Assembly (NCBI GenBank): GCA_014376345.1
Contig: JACMRS010000147.1
Coordinates: forward strand, 1 to 12,518
From: Bacteroidia bacterium
GTDB lineage: Bacteria; Bacteroidota; Bacteroidia; NS11-12g; UBA955
Reading direction: 5' to 3'
DNA length: 12,518 nucleotides
Made by a program: the position numbers and the translations under genes. The notes beneath the pieces are model-generated. The model saw only the letters and a list, made by a program, of their open reading frames with translations. It had not been told where the DNA came from and did not search any database. Below are positions 5,349-12,518 of the stretch, piece by piece (the first letter of the stretch is position 1; each line of letters begins with the position of its first letter).

Positions 5349-7613
5349 TTATACTGTCAGGTTCTTCCTGATGATGTTTAGAGCGCCTCCGGCTTTAAAC
5401 CACTGAATCTGTTGTTCGTTGTAAGTATGGTTCACCAAAACGCTTTCCATTGAGCCATCTGCATGACAGATATTAAGCGTTAATGGTACATTTGGGGTAA
5501 ATTCGGTAAGTCCGATGATATCAAAAGTGTCATCTTCCTTAATTTTGTCGTAATCTTCTTTATTCGCAAATGTCAAACCTAACATACCTTGCTTTTTAAG
5601 GTTGGTTTCGTGAATCCTGGCGAAAGATTTAACCACTATAGCCCTAACACCCAAATGCCTTGGCTCCATGGCCGCATGCTCTCTAGATGATCCTTCTCCG
5701 TAATTTTCTTCACCCACTACTATACTGAAATAACCAGCTCCTTTAAGTTTTCTCTGCATTGCAGGGACACTTTCGTATTTACCACTCATCGGATTTTTTA
5801 CAGAATCAGGAGTATCATTAAAATAATTAATGGCTCCAATCAGCATATTATTACTGATGTTATCTAGGTGACCTCTGTATTTAAGCCATGGTCCTGCCAT
5901 ACTAATATGGTCGGTAGTGCATTTTCCTTTTACTTTAATTAGAAGTTTCAATCCTTTCAAGTCAACACCTTCCCAAGCCGGAAACGGATCAAGAAGTTGC
6001 AACCTGTCTGAAGTTGGTGAAACATTTACATGAACATTGCTACCATCTAATGATGGCGCTTGAAATCCTGCATCCTCAACTCCAAAACCATTAGGAGGTA
6101 ATTCATAACCGGTTGGTGCATCAAGCATCACTTCCTTGCCTTTTTCATTGATTAGAGTATCTGTAAGTGGATTAAATCCAAGATCACCCGCAATAGCAAG
6201 AGCGGTTACCAGTTCAGGACTACCAACAAATGCAAAAGTATTTGGATTGCCATCTGCACGTTTGGCAAAGTTTCTGTTAAACGAATGCACAATTGTATTT
6301 TTCTCAGATTTCTCTGCTCCTACCCTTGCCCACATACCAATACAAGGACCGCAGGCATTTGCAAATACTTTAGCGCCGATTTTTTCAAATATTTTTAAAA
6401 ATCCGTCACGTTCAATCGTGTATCTTACCAATTCTGAACCCGGAGTAATAGTATATTCTGATTTTGGTTTAAGGTGTTTATCAGCTGCCTGCTGAGCGAG
6501 ATTAACTGCTCGTGAAATATCTTCATAACTCGAGTTAGTGCATGATCCGATAAGTCCAACCTCAATTTTCATCGGCCATCCATTTGCTAAAGCAGTTTCT
6601 TTCATTTTAGAAATTGGCGTTGCAAGATCCGGCGTAAATGGTCCGTTAAGATGTGGCTCAAGCTCACTTAGGTTGATTTCTATTACCTGATCAAAATACA
6701 GTTCAGGATTAGCATACACTTCAGGATCTGCAGTCAGATGCTCTTTAATTTCTTCAGCAAGCACTGCTACTTCCTCTCTGCCTGTTGCGCGCAAATACCT
6801 ACCCATGCTTTCATCGTATCCGAAAGTTGATGTAGTAGCACCTATTTCAGCACCCATATTACAGATAGTTCCTTTACCGGTGCAACTCATTCCTGTAGCA
6901 CCTTCTCCGAAATATTCAACTATACATCCTGTACCGCCTTTAACGGTTAGAATGCCGGCTACTTTTAAAATTACATCTTTTGGAGCAGCCCAACCACTTA
7001 GTTTACCTGTTAATTTTACACCAATAAGTTTACGAAACTTATGTTCCCATGGCAAACCTGCCATAACATCGTAGGCTTCTGCACCACCAACACCAATTGC
7101 AATCATACCAAGTCCACCTGCATTAACAGTATGACTGTCAGTACCAATCATCAATCCGCCGGGAAATGCATAATTTTCGAGAACTACCTGGTGAATAATA
7201 CCGGCACCGGGCTTCCAGAATCCAATGCCATATTTATCTGAAACCGAAGATAGAAAATTATACACTTCTTCATTTTCGAATTTTGCTTGATCAAGATCTG
7301 TTTCAGATCCTACTTTAGCAGTAATAAGGTGGTCGCAATGAACAGTAGAAGGAACCGCTACCTTCGGTCTTCCAGCCTGCATAAACTGAAGTAGAGCCAT
7401 TTGTGCAGTTGCATCCTGCATTGCTACACGGTCGGGTGAAAAGTCAACGTAGCTTTTACCACGTTCATATATTTCTGTTGGATTATCCTGCCATAAGTGG
7501 CTGTATAAAATCTTTTCAGTTAGTGTTAAAGGTTTGCCAATTAATTCTCTTGCAGCTTCAATACGATCCTTCATGGTACCGTAAACTGCTTTAATCATTT
7601 GTAAATCGTACAT
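5349..7613 (-). CDS. Aconitate hydratase (mitochondrial-type aconitase)
   Basis: This 754-residue aconitase interconverts citrate, cis-aconitate and isocitrate in the TCA cycle, in the cytoplasm, with a [4Fe-4S] cluster. The three cluster cysteines are visible: C358 in GSCTNSSYEDISRA, and C421 and C424 in ANACGPCIGMW. Substrate motifs include DSHT (159-162), VHCDHL (91-96) and the swivelling-domain loop GEGSSREHAAMEPRHLG with S642, S643 and R644. That numbering and the overall length match the mitochondrial-type enzyme, the form usual in Bacteroidota, rather than the roughly 890-residue AcnA or AcnB types. The start MYDLQMIKAVYGTM aligns with the family N-terminus. It has its own promoter in the divergent gap, and no good terminator was seen before rplM. 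The function is certain; I leave the symbol empty because acnA and acn usage varies. Confidence 0.97.
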   Translation of the reverse strand: MYDLQMIKAVYGTMKDRIEAARELIGKPLTLTEKILYSHLWQDNPTEIYERGKSYVDFSPDRVAMQDATAQMALLQFMQAGRPKVAVPSTVHCDHLITAKVGSETDLDQAKFENEEVYNFLSSVSDKYGIGFWKPGAGIIHQVVLENYAFPGGLMIGTDSHTVNAGGLGMIAIGVGGAEAYDVMAGLPWEHKFRKLIGVKLTGKLSGWAAPKDVILKVAGILTVKGGTGCIVEYFGEGATGMSCTGKGTICNMGAEIGATTSTFGYDESMGRYLRATGREEVAVLAEEIKEHLTADPEVYANPELYFDQVIEINLSELEPHLNGPFTPDLATPISKMKETALANGWPMKIEVGLIGSCTNSSYEDISRAVNLAQQAADKHLKPKSEYTITPGSELVRYTIERDGFLKIFEKIGAKVFANACGPCIGMWARVGAEKSEKNTIVHSFNRNFAKRADGNPNTFAFVGSPELVTALAIAGDLGFNPLTDTLINEKGKEVMLDAPTGYELPPNGFGVEDAGFQAPSLDGSNVHVNVSPTSDRLQLLDPFPAWEGVDLKGLKLLIKVKGKCTTDHISMAGPWLKYRGHLDNISNNMLIGAINYFNDTPDSVKNPMSGKYESVPAMQRKLKGAGYFSIVVGEENYGEGSSREHAAMEPRHLGVRAIVVKSFARIHETNLKKQGMLGLTFANKEDYDKIKEDDTFDIIGLTEFTPNVPLTLNICHADGSMESVLVNHTYNEQQIQWFKAGGALNIIRKNLTV

Positions 7614-7638
7614 AATCAGATAAAATATGAATTTTTGG

Positions 7639-7669
7639 CGAAGTTAATATAATAAAAAAGATTAACAAA
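7639..7669 (-). promoter_or_regulatory. Promoter of the aconitase gene
   Basis: On the minus strand TTTG (7669-7666), a 19-base spacer and TAACTTCG (7646-7639) resemble the Bacteroidota pattern TTTG-N19-TAnnTTTG, with one mismatch in the -7 element. The predicted start is about 18 bases before the aconitase ATG at 7613. The spacing is ideal, which is the main support. Confidence 0.5.
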
Positions 7670-7737
7670 ATTGATTCCAAGTTTCTGAATTAATAAGAAG
7701 ATAAATTAATTATGAGAGGCAAATAAGAAAAAATTTG

Positions 7738-7745
7738 TATTTTTG
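7738..7745 (+). promoter_or_regulatory. Candidate -7 element just before the cytochrome/copper protein gene
   Basis: TATTTTTG is a perfect match to TAnnTTTG and ends only seven bases before the ATG at 7753, so a transcript from it would be leaderless or nearly so. No TTG is seen at the expected -33 distance; the sequence there reads GAGAGG. Either the gene is expressed from a half-site with help from an activator, or the match is chance in this AT-rich gap. Confidence 0.35.
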
Positions 7746-7752
7746 AAGTATT

Positions 7753-9303
7753 ATGAAAAACCTGAAACTAATAATAACATTATTTGCATTTTTAAATATC
7801 TGCAACATAAAAGCTCAGACTTGGACAGAAAATATTGCTCCGATTCTTTATTCTAATTGTACTAAGTGTCATAATTCTAACGGCATTGCTAATTTTCCGC
7901 TTATTACATACAGTGATGCATTTAACAAAAAAGGTTCAATAAAGGATCAGGTTGAACAAGGAATTATGCCTCCATGGCCTCCAGATCATGATTATCGGGA
8001 TTTTTCTCACGAAAGATTATTGTCAGAATCTGATAAAAAATCTATTATAGACTGGGTTATCAATGGCGCACCTCAAGGTGACATTTCAAAAGCACCAACT
8101 CCACCTGTTTATAAAAAAGGGGCTACAATCAACAGTCCTGATATGATTCTTAGAATGCCAACTTATACTATTAATACAAGTAGTGATCTTTATCAATGCT
8201 TTGTAATGCCAAGCAATCTTTCACTTTCTAAATTTCTTTCTGATATTGAAGTATTGCCGGGTAACAGTTCTGTCGTTCACCATGTATTAGTTTTTCAGGA
8301 TACTGCTTTAACTTGTCAAATGCTCGACAATGCAACACCAGAGCCGGGATATACAAACTTTGGAGGTGTAGGTTCTAATTCTGCTGAATTAATCGCAACT
8401 TGGGTTCCGGGTGGAGCAAGCCTTTACCATTTCCCAACCGGATTAGGAATAAAAATCAATAAAAATGCATTTATCATAATACAGGTACATTACCCTGCAG
8501 GTATAATCAATAAGCAAGACAGCACCAAAGTGTTTCTTAAATTTTCACCTTCCAATTCACTCAGGCAAATTACAATTGCACCAGTTCTAGACCATGATGC
8601 AACTCTGACAAATGGTCCGTTATTTATACAAGCAAATACAACAAAAACTTTCAATGCCGAATTTAATGTTCCAATAGATGCTTCACTTTTATTTATAGGG
8701 CCCCACATGCATCTTATTGGCAAGAAAATTAAAGTTTGGGCTGTAACAGCTTCAAAAGACACGATTCCATTAATTAAAATTGACAATTGGGATTTTCACT
8801 GGCAGGGTATGTACACTTTTAACAACCTGATAAAGATTCCTGCAGGTAGTACACTTTATTCAGAAGCATTTTATGATAACACTGCTTCTAATCCAGAACA
8901 ACCGAATAATCCTCCTAAAGATGTCGTAAAAGGCGAAAAGACAACTGATGAAATGATGCTGGTGTATTTTGCATTTACTCCCTATCAGTTAGGCGATGAA
9001 AGCATTACGGTTGGATTAAAAACTGCTCCAAATAGTGGGATTGTAAGTACACCACAACTTTATGAGCCTTATCCTAATCCTTCAGATAAATCATTTAGTG
9101 TAGATTTTTATCTGAATTCACAAGAATTTGCAAGTTTTGAAATTTCTGACATTAATGGCAGGATAATATCTTCTGATAATAAATTTTACAATGCTGGAAA
9201 TCAACATATTGATCTTCAAACAGAAGGGTTTTCAAAAGGTATTTATACCCTTATTTTCAAAACAGGATCATATTCTAAAACCAAAAAATTAATAATAGAA
9301 TAA
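7753..9303 (+). CDS. Secreted cytochrome c / PHM-type copper monooxygenase-like protein with T9SS sorting tail
   Basis: This 516-residue protein has four visible parts. Residues 1-21 are a signal peptide (hydrophobic core LIITLFAFLNIC, likely cut after KA). A short cytochrome-c-like segment follows, with the heme motif CTKCH (36-40) and IMPPWPPD (71-78), whose M72 could be the second heme ligand. Residues 130-425 resemble the ascorbate-dependent type II copper monooxygenases (PHM/DBH fold). H176-H177 in VVHHVLVF and H246 in QVHYP would be the first copper site; H318 and H320 in GPHMHLIG and M401 in TTDEMM the second. Residues from about 437 form a T9SS type A sorting domain (YPNPSDKSFSV to SYSKTKKLIIE). 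It is therefore probably exported and placed on the cell surface or released. A plausible role is copper-dependent hydroxylation fed by the heme, but the substrate is unknown. It is the only plus-strand gene, convergent with the response regulator. Confidence 0.82.
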   Translation: MKNLKLIITLFAFLNICNIKAQTWTENIAPILYSNCTKCHNSNGIANFPLITYSDAFNKKGSIKDQVEQGIMPPWPPDHDYRDFSHERLLSESDKKSIIDWVINGAPQGDISKAPTPPVYKKGATINSPDMILRMPTYTINTSSDLYQCFVMPSNLSLSKFLSDIEVLPGNSSVVHHVLVFQDTALTCQMLDNATPEPGYTNFGGVGSNSAELIATWVPGGASLYHFPTGLGIKINKNAFIIIQVHYPAGIINKQDSTKVFLKFSPSNSLRQITIAPVLDHDATLTNGPLFIQANTTKTFNAEFNVPIDASLLFIGPHMHLIGKKIKVWAVTASKDTIPLIKIDNWDFHWQGMYTFNNLIKIPAGSTLYSEAFYDNTASNPEQPNNPPKDVVKGEKTTDEMMLVYFAFTPYQLGDESITVGLKTAPNSGIVSTPQLYEPYPNPSDKSFSVDFYLNSQEFASFEISDINGRIISSDNKFYNAGNQHIDLQTEGFSKGIYTLIFKTGSYSKTKKLIIE

Positions 9304-9305
9304 TA

Positions 9306-9333
9306 AATCATTTAAACCTATTAGGATCTGATT
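9306..9333 (+). terminator. Weak hairpin after the cytochrome/copper protein gene
   Basis: AATCA (9306-9310) can pair with TGATT (9329-9333), and inside them CCTA (9317-9320) pairs with TAGG (9322-9325). The second stem leaves a one-base loop, so it could not form fully. There is no long T-run after it, only ATTCTATACTTT. It sits right after the stop codon in the 51-base gap to the convergent regulator gene. As a terminator it is unconvincing, but it is the only structure seen there. Confidence 0.25.
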
Positions 9334-9354
9334 ATTCTATACTTTAAAAAGGTG

Positions 9355-10086
9355 TTATTTAAGGATATTATGTTGCTGCATACTGGCCATAAATTCATCC
9401 TTGTAATTTTTACCAATAGGAATCATTTTATTACCAATCTGAACTTCAGTATTTGAAAGTGATTTTACTTTATTTAATGAGATTATAAACGACCTGTGGA
9501 CCCTACAAAATTTATCTTTTGGAAGTGTTAATTCCATATTTCTCATGGTTTGAAGCGTTACAATACGTTTTTCATTTTCAATGTGAATTTTCACATAATC
9601 TGCAAAAGCTTCTATGTGATAAATTTCATCATAACCTATTTTCACCAATCGCGAGTCGGATTTAACAAATATATGGCCTTCGTTTAGCTCGACATTTACC
9701 TGCTCACTGCCATTTTTAAGTGTAAAATATTCTTCAGCTCTGCTAACAGTCTGTCCAAATCTTTCTAATGAAATTGGTTTTAAAAGATAATCGAGTGCAT
9801 CCAGAGCAAATGCATCTACAGCATATTCTGTATAAGCTGTTGTAAATACAACTAAAATTCCACTCTTTCTGATGGTTTTCATAAACTCTATACCTGTAAT
9901 TTCGGGCATATTAATATCCAGAAAAATAAGATCAGGTTTTTCATTCTTTATTGCTTCTGCAGCCTCTATTGCATTGCCGCATTTTCCCATTAACTTCAGG
10001 TTTGGGAATTTAGAAATGTGCGATTCGATGATTTCAAGAGCTAGAGGCTCATCATCTACAGCAAGACACTTAATTGTTTTGTTCAT
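9355..10086 (-). CDS. LytTR-family response regulator
   Basis: This 243-residue two-component regulator has an N-terminal receiver domain (about 5-120) with acidic residues D11 and D12, the phospho-acceptor D57 in LIFLDINMPEITG, T82/T83 in VVFTTAYTEYAV, and K103 in DYLLKPIS. From about residue 140 to the end lies a LytTR DNA-binding domain, with FVKSDSRLVKIGYDEIYHIEAFADYVKIH, a following TLQTM and the typical FCRVHRSFIISLNKV. All catalytic residues of the receiver are present. Its ATG overlaps the stop of the sensor kinase by four bases (ATGA), so the two are translationally coupled and surely a pair. LytTR regulators typically bind direct repeats upstream of target promoters; I could not identify such sites in this window. 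Targets are unknown, the operon itself being one possibility. Confidence 0.93.
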   Translation of the reverse strand: MNKTIKCLAVDDEPLALEIIESHISKFPNLKLMGKCGNAIEAAEAIKNEKPDLIFLDINMPEITGIEFMKTIRKSGILVVFTTAYTEYAVDAFALDALDYLLKPISLERFGQTVSRAEEYFTLKNGSEQVNVELNEGHIFVKSDSRLVKIGYDEIYHIEAFADYVKIHIENEKRIVTLQTMRNMELTLPKDKFCRVHRSFIISLNKVKSLSNTEVQIGNKMIPIGKNYKDEFMASMQQHNILK

Positions 10087-11135
10087 GATAATTTTATGGT
10101 TAGCGTTACTGTATACGTATTTAATTCATCTGCAATATTCAGATTGTGTTTGCCGGGATACAAAATATTTAGACGTTTCTCTGAATTTTTCAGACCAATA
10201 CCACCCGGACGGTCGTCAATTCGCTTTTCCTGCCTTTGTGGTTTGCTATTTATAATACTGAAATAAAGCTCCCCAGGTGTCTCAACATTCAGAATTAGTC
10301 TGATAAAAGATTCTCCGATACAAGCACCTGCTCCGTGCTTAAATGCATTTTCAATAAAATTAATGAAAAGCAGCGGTTCTATCTGTTTGCCTGAGGTATT
10401 TCCAATAACATCAAATAATATTTCAGTTCTTTTACCGAGCCTCAGACTTTCTAACTCTAAATAATCGCGAATATTCCTGATATCTGTTTCCAGCGGCACT
10501 TGTGGCAGGCTACTGTCATAAAGTCCAAACCTGAGAATATTGGAAAGTTTCAAAACAACCTCAGGTGCAAGTTCTGATTTCTTTAATGTCAGCGCATAAA
10601 GATTATTAAGACTATTAAAAAGAAAATGGGGATTAATCTGCGATTTAAGAAAATTTAATTCACTTTGTATATTCAGCTTTTCAAGATTCAGATTTGCCTG
10701 TTCTTTAACATAATAATTCCTGAAAAGTTTTATAGATGCTGTTATAGAAACAGTAAATAATATATAAAGAGCATTTATAAGAAAAAATGAAGCCGTCCAG
10801 ATAGAATTGATACTGTCAAAACCCAGCGGTATAAAGCTGTAATAAACTATAGCCAATGGGAAACAAACCAATGTTATGCTTAACAAAAGACTTAAAATGT
10901 ATGGCCCGTATTTTCTTTTAAGAAGAAACCAGCTTATAAGAAAATAATTATTAAAATAACAGACTGCGATATGAAAAGAAATTACATACGCTGAGTTTTC
11001 AAAATCTCTAAAAACAGTTCCTCCGGATGAAAGTATTAATGACCATGAAAAAATATAAATTATCCAGAAGAGAATGTGGTAAAGTTTGAATTTTACTACA
11101 GTTTTAATGAAACTTGAAATAAATGATGCTGCCAA
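10083..11135 (-). CDS. LytS/YehU-type sensor histidine kinase (TTG start)
   Basis: This 350-residue membrane kinase has four predicted membrane segments (about 20-36, 50-72, 79-101 and 112-135). A linker leads to the His_kinase domain with QINPHFLFNSLNNLYAL (phospho-acceptor H170). The ATPase part has FINFIENAFKHG (N263) and the glycine box GGIGL (311-315). There is no large periplasmic sensor domain, so any signal is probably sensed within or close to the membrane. The start is unusual: the frame opens after a TGA at 11168-11166, contains no ATG or GTG before the first membrane segment, and offers a TTG at 11135-11133. That TTG is one base after the stop of the upstream small gene. No other methionine occurs in the protein. 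This suggests translational coupling. It overlaps the response regulator by four bases. Kinase identity is certain; the start is probable. Confidence 0.9.
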   Translation of the reverse strand: MAASFISSFIKTVVKFKLYHILFWIIYIFSWSLILSSGGTVFRDFENSAYVISFHIAVCYFNNYFLISWFLLKRKYGPYILSLLLSITLVCFPLAIVYYSFIPLGFDSINSIWTASFFLINALYILFTVSITASIKLFRNYYVKEQANLNLEKLNIQSELNFLKSQINPHFLFNSLNNLYALTLKKSELAPEVVLKLSNILRFGLYDSSLPQVPLETDIRNIRDYLELESLRLGKRTEILFDVIGNTSGKQIEPLLFINFIENAFKHGAGACIGESFIRLILNVETPGELYFSIINSKPQRQEKRIDDRPGGIGLKNSEKRLNILYPGKHNLNIADELNTYTVTLTIKLS

Positions 11136-11136
11136 G

Positions 11137-11358
11137 TTATTGTTTTTCAGGGCCTTTAAAAAATCTCATTATCTCACTTGCTTTATCGATAAGTCTTGAA
11201 CCAGAACCCATCAAATTGCTTTTAACACTTTCTCCTTCGAAAGACACGCCTGCATTTCGAAAATACTGTTTTGAAATTTTATATGAAACAATATTTGACA
11301 TTGCAAGTAACAAGACAATAAGCCAGGGGAAAAAACGGTGTTTTATAAGTTGTTTCAT
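11137..11358 (-). CDS. Small single-pass membrane protein between sulfatase and kinase genes
   Basis: This 73-residue protein starts MKQLIKHRFFPW, has one hydrophobic segment at about 9-29 (FFPWLIVLLLAMSNIVSYKI) with basic residues before it, and has a hydrophilic tail of about 44 residues. The basic N-terminus suggests the tail lies outside the cytoplasm. Alternatively the segment is an uncleaved signal anchor. I recognise no family. It begins 20 bp after the sulfatase-fold gene and its stop is one base before the kinase's TTG start, so it is very likely a real gene in this operon. It could be an accessory of either the envelope enzyme or the sensor kinase; that is inference from position only. 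Confidence 0.65.
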   Translation of the reverse strand: MKQLIKHRFFPWLIVLLLAMSNIVSYKISKQYFRNAGVSFEGESVKSNLMGSGSRLIDKASEIMRFFKGPEKQ

Positions 11359-11378
11359 TCTTAAAAAAACAAATTTAA

Positions 11379-12518
11379 TTATTTTCCGAGATATTCCTGC
11401 ATTATTACCTGTTGATATGCTCTGGCTAAGCGCAATGTTGCTGCCGAATCAGCTTCTACATTTTTTTTCCTGTAAAAACATCCACCCGAAGGATTATCAA
11501 AAAGCAACTCATTTGAAGCTTGTGTAAACCCAAGTCCATCGCTATACTGAAAATGAGCGTAAGGCACCCTATAAGGATTCATGAGATTCTGCGAAAATTT
11601 ATAAGGTGCAGAGCTCAGGCCGAGCTGGTTTAAAAGTGTAGATGCAATATCTGTTTGTGAAGCAATTTTATGAATACGCTTACCTGCAAATTCAGACTTT
11701 AAAGCACCACCAATTATCATTAGTGGAATTCTGAAATTCACCGGGTCAAAAAAATGAATATCATTAACACCAATCTCATGCCCATGATCAGCTACAAGCA
11801 CAAAAACTGTATTTTTATACCATGGTTGCTGTTTTGCTTTCCTGAAAAATTCTGCAAGGCAAAGATCGCTGTAGTTCAATGAATTTTTAAATAAAGATGT
11901 CTCATCATTTCCTTTAAATTTTGTTTCCATTGGAACTTCATAAGGCTCATGACTACTCAGTGTCATCACAGTTGCAAAAAATGGCTGCCTTGCGTTCGAG
12001 AACCATTCTATAGATTTGTCAAATAAAAAACCATCATGCGCACCCCATTTAGAATTTAACTGATCTGTTTTAAAATTATTTTTATCCAGAATAGTTTCAA
12101 TATCCTTCATAAGAAGATATGATTTCATATTGGCAAATTCTGATTCTCCACCGTAAATAAAAGCAGTGCTGTATCCAGCCTTTTTCAAATCAGAACTCAA
12201 TGCCGGTAATCTTGCTGTTTTATCCGGCTCGGTTATAATTGAAGTAACAGGTTGCGCAGGAAAGCCGCTTAATATTGCTACTAAACCTTTTTCTGTGCGG
12301 TTTCCACTGGAGTAAGTGCTGTCAAATAAAAGTCCTTCATTTACCAAAGCATCAAAACCCGGGGTAAGATTGTTGATACCGGAAATTGAGTTTATTGCAC
12401 TAGCCGTCCAGCTTTCAAGCATTATTACCACAATATTCGGTTTGGAAACATTAAAAATTGAAATAGTTGTATCTTTTGATGGTTTTAATGAATTAAACAG
12501 ACTATCAGCCTCTTGACG
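11379..12518 (-). CDS. LtaS/OpgB-type sulfatase-fold phosphotransferase (5' part beyond window)
   Basis: An open frame enters from the right edge and ends at TAA at 11379-11381, giving 379 visible residues. It is the C-terminal catalytic domain of the alkaline-phosphatase/sulfatase superfamily, LTA-synthase-like group. Visible motifs are KPNIVVIMLESW with the metal-binding glutamate, SGNRTEKG with the nucleophile threonine (codon at 12296-12294) in place of the serine or cysteine of true sulfatases, KWGAHDGFLFD, LSSHEPY and VLVADHGHEIG with metal-binding D-H. Family members have several N-terminal membrane helices and an outward-facing catalytic domain that transfers phosphoglycerol or phosphoethanolamine from phospholipids to polymers or glycans. 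The missing N-terminus is probably that membrane part. A GTG at 12431 is not the start, since the frame is open upstream. In a Gram-negative phylum classical lipoteichoic acid is unlikely; the substrate is unknown. It leads the four-gene operon. Confidence 0.88.
   Translation of the reverse strand, partial: RQEADSLFNSLKPSKDTTISIFNVSKPNIVVIMLESWTASAINSISGINNLTPGFDALVNEGLLFDSTYSSGNRTEKGLVAILSGFPAQPVTSIITEPDKTARLPALSSDLKKAGYSTAFIYGGESEFANMKSYLLMKDIETILDKNNFKTDQLNSKWGAHDGFLFDKSIEWFSNARQPFFATVMTLSSHEPYEVPMETKFKGNDETSLFKNSLNYSDLCLAEFFRKAKQQPWYKNTVFVLVADHGHEIGVNDIHFFDPVNFRIPLMIIGGALKSEFAGKRIHKIASQTDIASTLLNQLGLSSAPYKFSQNLMNPYRVPYAHFQYSDGLGFTQASNELLFDNPSGGCFYRKKNVEADSAATLRLARAYQQVIMQEYLGK

Noticed and set aside
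6136..7241. Plus-strand open frames antisense to aconitase, the longest 119 residues
   Set aside because: They lie within a fully supported aconitase gene, resemble no protein and are typical shadow frames.
11123..11527. Plus-strand frame of 134 residues across the small membrane gene
   Set aside because: It crosses three tightly packed minus-strand genes with recognisable products or good gene structure; no recognisable motifs of its own.
1..12518. CRISPR arrays, insertion sequences, tRNA or rRNA genes, defence genes
   Set aside because: Reading both strands showed no spaced direct repeats, transposase motifs, cloverleaf-like stretches, rRNA-like sequence or known defence domains.

Overview
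The window reads as low-GC chromosomal DNA of a member of the Bacteroidota. Three things support this: a C-terminal type IX secretion (T9SS) sorting domain on the protein at 7753-9303, the rplM-rpsI-rpsB-tsf order with Bacteroidota-like N-termini on L13, S9 and UMP kinase, and several matches to the Bacteroidota sigma factor -7 element TAnnTTTG with no clear Shine-Dalgarno sequences. An affinity to the Sphingobacteriia/Chitinophagia side is a guess. There are no rRNA or tRNA genes, insertion sequences, CRISPR arrays or prophage genes.

Region by region: (a) 1-322, minus strand, is most of a roughly 110-residue Bacteroidota protein family often mislabelled 'phosphoribosylpyrophosphate synthetase'. 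(b) 510-1602, minus strand, is a tandem pair of exported thioredoxin-fold proteins, a TlpA/ResA-like one followed by a peroxiredoxin-like one, ended by an intrinsic terminator at 459-488. (c) 1909-5164, minus strand, is a translation block: rplM, rpsI, rpsB and tsf packed with 11-18 bp gaps from a good promoter at about 5193-5223. A terminator follows, then a separate promoter, then pyrH. (d) 5349-7613, minus strand, is a complete aconitase gene with its own promoter. (e) 7753-9303, plus strand, is the only rightward gene. It encodes a secreted cytochrome c / PHM-type copper monooxygenase-like protein with a T9SS tail. (f) 9355-12518, minus strand, is a compact operon: an LtaS/OpgB-type sulfatase-fold transferase (its 5' part lies beyond the window), a 73-residue single-pass membrane protein, a LytS-type sensor histidine kinase and a LytTR response regulator. 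Its genes are 20 bp apart, 1 bp apart and overlapping by 4 bp.

Most of the window is housekeeping: protein synthesis, UMP phosphorylation and the TCA cycle. The parts most worth a second look are the heme plus dicopper T9SS cargo and the envelope-enzyme/sensor/regulator operon. In that operon the kinase has no ATG or GTG start, appears to begin at a TTG one base after the preceding stop, and contains no other methionine. I did not find convincing evidence of a wholly new system such as a defence island or an RNA-based element.
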